Assembly: GCA_036381125.1 (NCBI GenBank)
Contig: DASVDK010000313.1
Coordinates: forward strand, 1-5,042
Reading direction: 5' to 3'
Length of the DNA stretch: 5,042 bases
DNA from: DASVDK01 sp036381125 [NCBI: Thermodesulfobacteriota bacterium]
GTDB lineage: Bacteria > DASVDK01
Below are positions 1 through 4,905 of the stretch, in pieces. Below the pieces are notes generated by a model. That model was not told the DNA's origin, searched no databases, and was given only the letters and a program-made list of their open reading frames with translations. Numbering within the stretch: the first letter of the stretch is position 1; each line of letters begins with the position of its first letter. The translations under genes were made by a program, and so were the position numbers.

Positions 1-40
1 CCCCCCCCCCCCCCCCCCGGGAGGGGGGACCGGGGGGCCC
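1..40. repeat. Low-complexity C/G homopolymer tract at the window edge
   Basis: The window opens with 18 consecutive C, followed by G runs at 19-21, 23-28 and 32-37. No gene is recognisable here. The hisH frame stays open without a stop through the whole stretch, but the hisH family motif begins only a few residues after position 67, so this is not convincing coding sequence. It may be genuine low-complexity DNA upstream of hisH, or an assembly artefact at a contig end. Confidence 0.8.
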
Positions 41-53
41 GTCTCGGCCGGGC

Positions 54-59
54 GGAGGG
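54..59 (+). promoter_or_regulatory. Ribosome binding site of hisH
   Basis: GGAGGG lies 7 nt upstream of the GTG at 67. It complements the 16S rRNA 3' end well and supports that GTG as the hisH start, even though the reading frame is open further upstream to the window edge. Confidence 0.65.
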
Positions 60-66
60 CTGTGCG

Positions 67-732
67 GTGCGTGAGGCCCCCCGCGTCGTAATAGTGGACT
101 ACGGCGTCGGCAACCTGCGCAGCGCCCAGAAGGCGCTCGAGGCCGCCGGCGCCGGCCGGGTCGACGTGACGCGCGACCCGAAGGTCATCGCGGCGGCCGA
201 CCGGGTCGTGCTGCCGGGCGTCGGTGCCTACGGGCACTGCATCGGGGCGCTCAGGGACGCGGGGCTCGAGGAGGCGGTCGTCCGCGCGATCGAGTCGGGC
301 CGGCCCTTCCTCGGCGTCTGCGTCGGGATGCAGCTCCTCTTCCAGCAGGGCGAGGAGTTCGGCATCCACCGCGGGCTCGGCGTGCTTCCGGGGCGGGTCG
401 TCCACTTCCTCGAGGCGGGCCTCGTGCCGGCCCCGGCCGGTGCGCCGGCGGCCGCGCTCAAGGTGCCGCACATGGGCTGGTCGCCCATCGAGGTGACGCC
501 GGCCGGGGAGGCGCTCTTCGCCGGCCTGCCCACGGGGACGTACTTCTACTTCGTCCACTCGTTCGTGGCCGTGGACGTCGATCGGGCGGGGGTGGCGGCC
601 TTTGCCGACTACGGCATCCGGTTCCCCGCGGCGGTCGTCCGGCGGAACGTCGCCGGCACGCAGTTCCATCCCGAGAAGAGCCAGGCGGTCGGGCTCGACC
701 TCCTGCGCAACTTCCTGCGGTGGCGTCCCTGA
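67..732 (+). CDS. hisH: Imidazole glycerol phosphate synthase, glutaminase subunit HisH
   Basis: HisH is the class I glutamine amidotransferase subunit of IGP synthase. It hydrolyses glutamine and passes ammonia to HisF for imidazole ring closure in cytoplasmic histidine biosynthesis. The 221-aa product has the family's usual length. The N-terminal strand [13 protein letters not shown] (residues 7-19), the oxyanion-region PGVGAYG (50-56), the nucleophile elbow GVCVGMQLL with Cys85, the KVPHMGW motif (132-138) and the TQFHPEKS motif with His201 and Glu203 complete the Cys-His-Glu triad. The GTG at 67 is preceded by a good GGAGG-type site, and the conserved N-terminus starts right after it. The TGA at 730-732 overlaps the hisA ATG by one base, which suggests coupled translation. 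The upstream operon genes are outside the window. No truncation or missing catalytic residue is seen. Confidence 0.97.
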   Translation: MREAPRVVIVDYGVGNLRSAQKALEAAGAGRVDVTRDPKVIAAADRVVLPGVGAYGHCIGALRDAGLEEAVVRAIESGRPFLGVCVGMQLLFQQGEEFGIHRGLGVLPGRVVHFLEAGLVPAPAGAPAAALKVPHMGWSPIEVTPAGEALFAGLPTGTYFYFVHSFVAVDVDRAGVAAFADYGIRFPAAVVRRNVAGTQFHPEKSQAVGLDLLRNFLRWRP

Positions 733-1484
733 TGGCGCGCTTCGAGGTGGTGCCGGCCATCGACGTGAAGGACGGCCGCTGCGTCCGCCTCGTGCAGGGG
801 CGCTTCGACGACGCGACCGTCTACGGCGACGACCCCGTGGCGGTGGCGCGCCGCTGGGCCGCGGGCGGCGCGCCGCGGCTCCACGTGGTCGACCTCGACG
901 GCGCCCTCGCCGGGCGGCCGGTGGCGCGCGACCTGGTCGTCGCCATCGCGCGGGCCGTGGCCCCGCTGCCGGTCCAGGTGGGCGGCGGCATCCGCAGCCG
1001 CGCCGACCTCGACGCCTACCTCGAGGCCGGCCTCGACCGGGTGATCCTCGGGACGGCGGCGCTCGAGGAGCGCGGCCTGGTCGCCGCCGCGTCGGCGGCG
1101 CACAGGGGGCGCGTCTGGGTGGGGCTCGACGTGAAGGACGGCCGGCTGGCGGTCCGCGGCTGGCTCGAGACCGCGGCCGCGGCGCCGGTCGAGGCGGCGC
1201 GCGCCCTGGCCGAGGCGGGCGCGGCCGGCTTCGTCGTCACCGACGTCGCGAGGGACGGCACGCTCGCCGGCCCGTCGCTCGAGCGGACCCTGGCCGTGGC
1301 CCGTGCGGTCGACCGTCCGGTGCTCGCCTCGGGCGGCGTCTCGTCCGCCGACGACCTCCGGCGCCTGGCCGCGAGCGGCCGTCTGGCCGGCGCGATCGTC
1401 GGCAAGGCGCTCTACGCCGGGCGCGTGACGCTGGCGGACGCGCTCGCGGCCGTGGCCGGCGAGCCGGAAGCGAGCCGGCCGTGA
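732..1484 (+). CDS. hisA: Phosphoribosyl-formimino-AICAR ribonucleotide isomerase HisA
   Basis: HisA catalyses the Amadori rearrangement of ProFAR to PRFAR, the substrate of HisF-HisH. It is a 250-aa (beta-alpha)8 barrel of normal length. Catalytic Asp11 lies in PAIDVKDGR near the N-terminus. The second catalytic Asp133 lies in GLDVKDGR, in the second half-barrel. Phosphate-binding loops are VGGGIRS (83-89) and ASGGV (199-203), and the [10 protein letters not shown] segment (168-177) carries the conserved Thr170. ATG 732 is chosen over the in-frame GTG at 720 because it gives the TGATG overlap with the hisH stop and the family-typical N-terminus. The gene sits between hisH and hisF, the usual arrangement. 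Confusion with hisF is excluded by the N-terminus and by the true hisF that follows. Confidence 0.96.
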   Translation: MARFEVVPAIDVKDGRCVRLVQGRFDDATVYGDDPVAVARRWAAGGAPRLHVVDLDGALAGRPVARDLVVAIARAVAPLPVQVGGGIRSRADLDAYLEAGLDRVILGTAALEERGLVAAASAAHRGRVWVGLDVKDGRLAVRGWLETAAAAPVEAARALAEAGAAGFVVTDVARDGTLAGPSLERTLAVARAVDRPVLASGGVSSADDLRRLAASGRLAGAIVGKALYAGRVTLADALAAVAGEPEASRP

Positions 1485-2245
1485 CGCTCGCGCGCCGCGT
1501 GATCCCCTGCCTCGACGTGAAGGACGGCCGCGTCGTCAAGGGGGTGCGGTTCGTCGGCCTGCGCGACGCCGGCGACCCGGTGGAGGCCGCGGCGGCCTAC
1601 GACCGGCAAGGGGCCGACGAGCTGGCGTTTCTCGACATCACCGCCTCGGCCGAGGCGCGCGGCATCCTGCTCGAGGTCGTGCGGCGCACCGCCGAGGCGG
1701 TCTTCATGCCGCTCACCGTGGGCGGCGGCATCCGGACGCCCGAGGACATCCGCGCGCTCCTCGAGGCGGGCGCCGACAAGGTCTCCATCAACACCGCGGC
1801 CGTCGCCCGCCCGGAGTTCGTGGCCGAGGCGGCGCGCCGGTTCGGCAGCCAGTGCATCACCGTTGCCGTCGACGCCAAGCGGGTCGGCGGCCGCTGGGAG
1901 GTGTTCACCCACGGCGGACGGCGACCGACCGGCCTCGACGCCGTCGAGTGGGCCGCCCGCATGGCGGACCTCGGCGCGGGGGAGATCCTCCTGACGAGCA
2001 TGGACCGGGACGGGACGCGCGAGGGCTACGACCTCGCCCTCACCCGCGCCGTCGCCCGCGCGGTCCCGGTGCCGGTCGTCGCCTCGGGCGGCGTCGGCAC
2101 CCTCGAGCACCTCTACCAGGGGCTCGCCGAGGGGGAGGCCTCGGCGGTGCTCGCGGCGTCCATCTTCCACTTCGGCGAGGCGACCGTCGGCGAGGCGAAG
2201 GCCTATCTCGCCGCCCGCGGCGTCCCGGTGCGGCTCGCGCCGTGA
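1481..2245 (+). CDS. hisF: Imidazole glycerol phosphate synthase, cyclase subunit HisF
   Basis: HisF is the synthase half of IGP synthase. It uses ammonia tunnelled from HisH to convert PRFAR into imidazole glycerol phosphate and AICAR, the latter feeding purine synthesis. The 254-aa (beta-alpha)8 barrel is full length. The N-terminus is the classic [17 protein letters not shown] with catalytic Asp12. The second catalytic Asp131 is in VAVDAKR. The phosphate loops are VGGGIRT (80-86) and ASGGVG (201-206), and [10 protein letters not shown] (170-179) is the typical family stretch. The GTG start at 1481 overlaps the hisA TGA in a GTGA junction, and the canonical N-terminus begins exactly there. 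A GGAAG at 1466-1470 is a modest ribosome binding site, so coupling to hisA is likely. Confidence 0.97.
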   Translation: MTLARRVIPCLDVKDGRVVKGVRFVGLRDAGDPVEAAAAYDRQGADELAFLDITASAEARGILLEVVRRTAEAVFMPLTVGGGIRTPEDIRALLEAGADKVSINTAAVARPEFVAEAARRFGSQCITVAVDAKRVGGRWEVFTHGGRRPTGLDAVEWAARMADLGAGEILLTSMDRDGTREGYDLALTRAVARAVPVPVVASGGVGTLEHLYQGLAEGEASAVLAASIFHFGEATVGEAKAYLAARGVPVRLAP

Positions 2246-2901
2246 CGACGCCGGTCTTCGACGCGCAGGGCCTCGTGCCGGCCGTCTGCCAGGACGCGCG
2301 GACGGGCGAGGTGCTCATGGTCGCCTGGATGAACGACGAGGCGTGGCGCCTCACGCGGGAGACCGGCTTCGCCCACTTCTTCAGCCGCTCGCGCGGCCGC
2401 ATCTGGAAGAAGGGGGAGACCTCGGGCCACACGCTCGCGGTGCGCGAGGTGCGGCTCGACTGCGACCGCGATACCGTGCTCCTCCTCGTCACGCCTGCCG
2501 GACCGGCCTGCCACGCCGGGACGCGAAGCTGCTTCGTCGAGGTCGTCGCCGGAGGCGGCGAGGCGGCCCTGCCGGGCGCCACGCTCGGCGAGGTGCTCGG
2601 CCGGCTCGACGCCACGATCCAGGCGCGGCGGAGCGCCGACCCGGGCGAGTCGTACACCGCGGCGCTTCTCGCCGGCCCGGTCGACCGGCCGCTCAAGAAG
2701 CTCGTCGAGGAGGCGGCCGAGGCGGCGCTCGCGGCCAAGGGGGGCGATCGGGAGGCGCTCGTGCGCGAGACGGCCGACCTGCTCTACCATGTGCTGGTCG
2801 TGCTGGCGCGTGCCGGCGCGGCGCCGGGCGAGGTCGCGCGCGAGCTGGCGCGGCGCGAGGGGGTGAGCGGGCACGCCGAGAAGGCCGCGCGCAAGGACTG
2901 A
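2242..2901 (+). CDS. hisIE: Bifunctional phosphoribosyl-AMP cyclohydrolase / phosphoribosyl-ATP pyrophosphatase HisIE
   Basis: This fused enzyme catalyses steps two and three of histidine biosynthesis: the HisE part removes pyrophosphate from PR-ATP and the HisI part opens the purine ring of PR-AMP. The 219-aa protein shows HisI first (about 1-105) and HisE after it (about 112-210), the usual order. In His[12 protein letters not shown] (53-63) is followed by LDCDRD, where Asp73, Asp75 and Asp77 match the family's Mg ligands. Cys74, Cys90 and Cys97 match its Zn ligands. In HisE, SYTAALL (137-143) precedes KKLVEEAAE and RETADLLYH, a MazG-like helical pattern with Glu156, Glu157, Glu160, Glu176 and Asp179. 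The GTG start overlaps the hisF stop (GTGA) with no clear Shine-Dalgarno, so coupling is inferred. It is the last his gene here and is followed by a hairpin. Confidence 0.96.
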   Translation: MTTPVFDAQGLVPAVCQDARTGEVLMVAWMNDEAWRLTRETGFAHFFSRSRGRIWKKGETSGHTLAVREVRLDCDRDTVLLLVTPAGPACHAGTRSCFVEVVAGGGEAALPGATLGEVLGRLDATIQARRSADPGESYTAALLAGPVDRPLKKLVEEAAEAALAAKGGDREALVRETADLLYHVLVVLARAGAAPGEVARELARREGVSGHAEKAARKD

Positions 2902-2914
2902 CGGGTGCGAGGGT

Positions 2915-2947
2915 CGGGTCGTCGCATCCGATTCGGGCGACGGCCCG
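2915..2947 (+). terminator. Candidate terminator hairpin after the his operon
   Basis: Thirteen bases after the hisIE stop, 2915-2925 pairs with 2937-2947 over 11 bp including one G-U pair. A 2-nt bulge follows, then a further 3-bp stem (2928-2930 with 2934-2936) closed by the loop ATT. The position between hisIE and the rpsU promoter fits a terminator. The downstream sequence CTCGCTTG is only weakly U-rich in RNA, so it could be an inefficient intrinsic terminator or simply a stabilising 3' structure. Confidence 0.5.
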
Positions 2948-2952
2948 CTCGC

Positions 2953-2981
2953 TTGACAAGGTCCCGGGGCCTCACTACCCT
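2953..2981 (+). promoter_or_regulatory. Sigma70-type promoter for the rpsU cluster
   Basis: A perfect -35 hexamer TTGACA (2953-2958) is separated by exactly 17 bp from TACCCT (2976-2981), which keeps the most important -10 bases T1, A2 and T6. Transcription would start near 2988 and give a leader of about 83 nt before rpsU. The promoter lies directly after the his hairpin, as expected for an independently transcribed rpsU cluster. Only sequence similarity supports it. Confidence 0.6.
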
Positions 2982-2993
2982 TTACGGTCACGT

Positions 2994-3014
2994 CGGGCGG
3001 CTGCCGGCGGCCCG
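2994..3014 (+). other. Small GC hairpin near the 5' end of the rpsU leader
   Basis: CGGGC (2994-2998) pairs with GCCCG (3010-3014). Beyond an internal G-G mismatch a further 2-3 pairs form around a GCC loop. If transcription begins near 2988, this hairpin caps the very 5' end of the message, where such structures can slow RNA decay. After it the leader becomes AT-rich and unstructured (3020-3049, about three quarters A+T), leaving the ribosome binding site accessible. Its role is inferred. Confidence 0.35.
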
Positions 3015-3053
3015 TTCGTGTAACTATCCGTTATAATTCAAAAAAACATGGAG

Positions 3054-3062
3054 AGGAGGTGA
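3054..3062 (+). promoter_or_regulatory. Near-complete Shine-Dalgarno sequence of rpsU
   Basis: AGGAGGTGA is a 9-nt perfect complement of the conserved 16S rRNA 3' tail, ending 8 nt before the ATG at 3071. It is by far the strongest ribosome binding site in the window. It fixes the rpsU start at 3071 rather than the in-frame GTG at 3059, which lies inside this element. Confidence 0.85.
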
Positions 3063-3070
3063 CCTGCCGC

Positions 3071-3268
3071 ATGCCGGGCGTTCGTGTCAAGGAAAGCGAG
3101 TCGTTCGAGTCCGCCCTCAAGCGCTTCAAGAAGCAGTGCGAGAAGGCTGGCATCCTCTCCGAGATCCGCAAGCGCGAGCACTACGAGAAGCCGAGCGTGA
3201 AGCGGAAGAAGAAGGCGCTGGCCGCGCGGAAGCGGGCTCTCAAGAAGCTGCGCAAGCAGGAGGCGTAG
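3071..3268 (+). CDS. rpsU: Small ribosomal subunit protein bS21
   Basis: bS21 is a small basic protein of the 30S subunit located near the 16S rRNA 3' end and the anti-Shine-Dalgarno, where it helps translation initiation. The 65-aa product matches the family throughout: an N-terminal strand ([19 protein letters not shown]), the signature [20 protein letters not shown] (27-46), then a Lys/Arg-rich C-terminal helix ([19 protein letters not shown]). It lacks the short extra C-terminal tail of the 71-residue E. coli protein, as do many bacterial homologues. ATG 3071 is set by the strong Shine-Dalgarno at 3054-3062 and by the canonical MPGVRV start. It is the first gene after the promoter at 2953-2981 and heads a macromolecular-synthesis-like cluster. 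Its TAG stop lies inside a hairpin. Confidence 0.96.
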   Translation: MPGVRVKESESFESALKRFKKQCEKAGILSEIRKREHYEKPSVKRKKKALAARKRALKKLRKQEA

Positions 3269-3280
3269 GCCACGCCTCCT
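3258..3280 (+). terminator. Perfect 9-bp hairpin over the rpsU stop codon (attenuator or processing site)
   Basis: AGGAGGCGT (3258-3266) and ACGCCTCCT (3272-3280) are exact reverse complements around the 5-nt loop AGGCC. The TAG stop (3266-3268) falls at the top of the left arm and in the loop. No U-run follows (TTCGCACG), so full intrinsic termination is doubtful. Partial attenuation, RNase processing or 3'-end protection would uncouple abundant rpsU mRNA from the downstream genes, as is known for the rpsU-dnaG junction in E. coli. The function here is inferred. Confidence 0.45.
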
Positions 3281-3334
3281 TCGCACGCGGCGGGAAGGCC
3301 GGACGGTACACCCACCCACCGCCCCTCGGTGCCG

Positions 3335-3790
3335 ATGGCGCTCAAGGCGACGCTCAAGACCGATCTCAACGCGGCCGCAAAGGCCCAGGACAAAGCCCGT
3401 CTATCCACGCTCCGGATGCTGCTCGCCGCGGTCCAGAACCGCGAGATCGAGGTTCGGCGCGAGCTCACCGACGGCGAGCTGCTCGAGACCATCGGCAGGC
3501 TCATCAAGCAGCGCCAGGACGCGATCGAGCAATTCAGGGCCGGCGGGCGCGCCGACCTCGTCGAGAAGGAGGAGGCCGAGGTGCGCGTGCTCCAGGCCTA
3601 CCTCCCGGCGCCGCTGTCGGCCGACGAGCTGGCGGCCAGGGTCGACGAGGCGATCAGGACCGCCGGGGCGACCTCCCGCAAGGACATGGGCAAGGTGATG
3701 AAGGTGCTCCTGCCCCTGATCGCCGGCCGCGCCGACACCCGGGCGGCGAGCGAACTCGTACAGCAGAAGCTCGCGGCGATGGGCGGGTGA
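3335..3790 (+). CDS. yqeY: GatB/YqeY domain-containing protein
   Basis: This is a stand-alone 151-aa YqeY-family protein, related to the C-terminal tRNA-interacting helical domain of the GatB amidotransferase subunit. Its exact cellular role is not established. Visible family features are the N-terminal MALKATLKTDLNAAAKAQD, LRMLLAAVQNREIE (26-39), the block KQRQDAIEQFRAGGRADLVE (58-77), LQAYLPAPLS (86-95), and a C-terminal GKVMKVLLPLIAGRAD (119-134). ATG 3335 fits the family N-terminus. A GTG two codons upstream (3329) is possible. No Shine-Dalgarno is visible, the preceding bases being C-rich, in strong contrast to rpsU. Its stop overlaps the next gene's GTG. A yqeY next to rpsU is a frequent arrangement in bacteria and supports the call. 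Confidence 0.92.
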   Translation: MALKATLKTDLNAAAKAQDKARLSTLRMLLAAVQNREIEVRRELTDGELLETIGRLIKQRQDAIEQFRAGGRADLVEKEEAEVRVLQAYLPAPLSADELAARVDEAIRTAGATSRKDMGKVMKVLLPLIAGRADTRAASELVQQKLAAMGG

Positions 3791-4290
3791 GCACCGTGAG
3801 CACGCTCGACGTCGTCATCCTGGCCGGGCTGGCCTTCTTCCTCGTACGGGGGCTCCTCAACGGCGTCGTCGGGGAGCTGGCGCCGCTCGTCGGCCTCGCG
3901 GCCGGCGTGGCGGCCGCGGCCACGCTCACGCCGGAGGCGGTGGTCTTCGCGGAGCGGCAGTGGAGCTGGGTCGCGGGGCTCGCGCCGGGCGTCCGGCTCT
4001 GGCTCGCCGGCGCCGTCGTCTTCGTGATCGCCTACGCCCTCTGTCGCCTCGCCGCGTCGTTCCTGGCCGGCGGCGGGGAACCGGGGCGGGCGCCGGGCGG
4101 GCTCGCGAGGCTCGCCGGCGCGGCTCTCGGCCTCGCCAAAGGGGCCGTCCTCGTCGGGTTCGCCCTCCTCGGTCTCTCCTGGCTCCTCGCCGGACCCACC
4201 GCCAACAGCCTCCTCGAACGCTCCGTGATGGCCCGCGAGCTGACCCGCCTCTCGGCCTCGCTCCTCGGCTGGGCACACGCATGGCTGTAG
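3787..4290 (+). CDS. cvpA: CvpA family inner-membrane protein
   Basis: CvpA proteins are small polytopic inner-membrane proteins first linked to colicin V production and more broadly to envelope homeostasis. Their mechanism is unknown. The 167-aa product shows about four hydrophobic segments (roughly 7-22, 31-47, 69-92 and 111-135). It has the family pattern of an N-terminal Asp (LDVVILAGL), RGLLNGVVGE (21-30), and RLAGAALGLAKGAVLVG (108-124) before the last membrane segment, then an amphipathic tail. GTG 3787 overlaps the yqeY TGA (GTGA). GTG 3796, preceded by GGGTGAG, is a credible alternative and would remove three residues. cvpA commonly lies upstream of mutS2, as it nearly does here. The last 10 bases overlap mpg. 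Sequence conservation is low in this family, so the call rests on topology, motifs and context. Confidence 0.85.
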   Translation: MSTVSTLDVVILAGLAFFLVRGLLNGVVGELAPLVGLAAGVAAAATLTPEAVVFAERQWSWVAGLAPGVRLWLAGAVVFVIAYALCRLAASFLAGGGEPGRAPGGLARLAGAALGLAKGAVLVGFALLGLSWLLAGPTANSLLERSVMARELTRLSASLLGWAHAWL

Positions 4291-4898
4291 CCGCCGCCCG
4301 TACCGCGCGCGAGTTCGGACCGCCCCTGCCGCGGCGCTTCTACGCGCGGCCGACGGTCGAGGTCGCCAGGGACCTCCTCGGCGCCATCCTCGTGCGGGTG
4401 GCGGACGAGGGAACGACGGCGGCGCGCATCGTCGAGACCGAGGCGTACTTCGGGCTCGACGACCGGGCGAGCCACGGCTACGCGGGGCTCACGCCCCGCA
4501 CGCGCGTCATGTTCGGGCCGCCGGGGCACGCGTACGTCTACTTCATCTACGGCAACCACGACATGCTGAACGTCGTCACCGAGCGCGAGGGGGAGCCGGC
4601 CGCCGTGCTCGTGCGCGCCGCGGAGCCGATCGCCGGGCTCGACCTCATGGCGGCCCGGCGCGGTGTGCCGGGGCCGAAGGGGCTCACGGACGGCCCGGGC
4701 CGGCTCTGCCGCGCCATGGGGATCACGCGGGCCATGAACGGCGTCGACCTCACGGCGCCCGGGGGACCGCTCTACATCGCCGCGCGGCCGGGGAGGCCGC
4801 CCCGGATCGTCACCACGACTCGCGTCGGCATCACGCACGACCGCGAGCGGCTGCAGCGGTACTACGTGGAAGGGAGTCCGTGTGTCTCGCGGCCCTGA
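4281..4898 (+). CDS. mpg: 3-methyladenine DNA glycosylase (AAG/MPG family)
   Basis: This protein excises alkylated and deaminated purines (3-methyladenine, 7-methylguanine, hypoxanthine in known members) to start base-excision repair. The 205-aa product is full length and aligns by eye with the human AAG fold family: ARDLLGAILVRV (29-40), IVETEAY (50-56) with the expected catalytic Glu54 and Tyr56, DRASHGYAGLTPRTRVMFGPPGHAYVYFIYG (61-91) with His65 and the intercalating-type Tyr90, VLVRAAEP with Arg112, LTDGPGRLCRAMGIT (135-149), and a typical C-terminus GITHDRER...YVEGSPCVSR. The stretch YGNHDML departs from the more common YGMHxCL. ATG 4281 lies 10 bases inside cvpA with no clear ribosome binding site, so coupling is likely. 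It is not the HhH-type AlkA or Tag glycosylase. Placement between cvpA and mutS2 is unusual. Confidence 0.94.
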   Translation: MAVAAARTAREFGPPLPRRFYARPTVEVARDLLGAILVRVADEGTTAARIVETEAYFGLDDRASHGYAGLTPRTRVMFGPPGHAYVYFIYGNHDMLNVVTEREGEPAAVLVRAAEPIAGLDLMAARRGVPGPKGLTDGPGRLCRAMGITRAMNGVDLTAPGGPLYIAARPGRPPRIVTTTRVGITHDRERLQRYYVEGSPCVSRP

Positions 4899-4905
4899 TC
4901 GCCCC

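Noticed and set aside
720-731. GTG at 720 as the hisA start
   Set aside because: It would add four non-conserved residues. ATG 732 gives the TGATG junction and the normal HisA N-terminus.
602-1480. Long open frame upstream of and in phase with hisF
   Set aside because: It is a high-GC shadow frame over hisH and hisA with an Arg/Gly-rich composition. The hisF N-terminal motif begins exactly at GTG 1481.
1412-2170. Minus-strand open frame of about 250 codons opposite hisF
   Set aside because: It is an antisense shadow of the clearly real hisF, with no motif and no ribosome binding site that I can see.
3021-3033. TAAC/GTTA inverted repeat as an operator
   Set aside because: Only 4-bp arms around a 5-nt spacer in AT-rich DNA; this is too short to support a binding site.
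3032-3037. Perfect TATAAT as a second rpsU promoter
   Set aside because: No -35-like hexamer lies 16-18 bp upstream (the bases there are GC-rich, GGCCCG) and there is no extended -10 TG. It is better explained as part of the AT-rich leader, though a weak promoter cannot be excluded.
3059-3070. GTG at 3059 as the rpsU start
   Set aside because: It lies within the Shine-Dalgarno AGGAGGTGA and would add four residues not found in bS21 proteins. ATG 3071 is correctly spaced.
3136-3786. Open frame through rpsU and yqeY in phase with cvpA
   Set aside because: The translation is Arg/Gly/Ala-rich, low-complexity shadow of yqeY. The CvpA membrane protein starts at about 3787.
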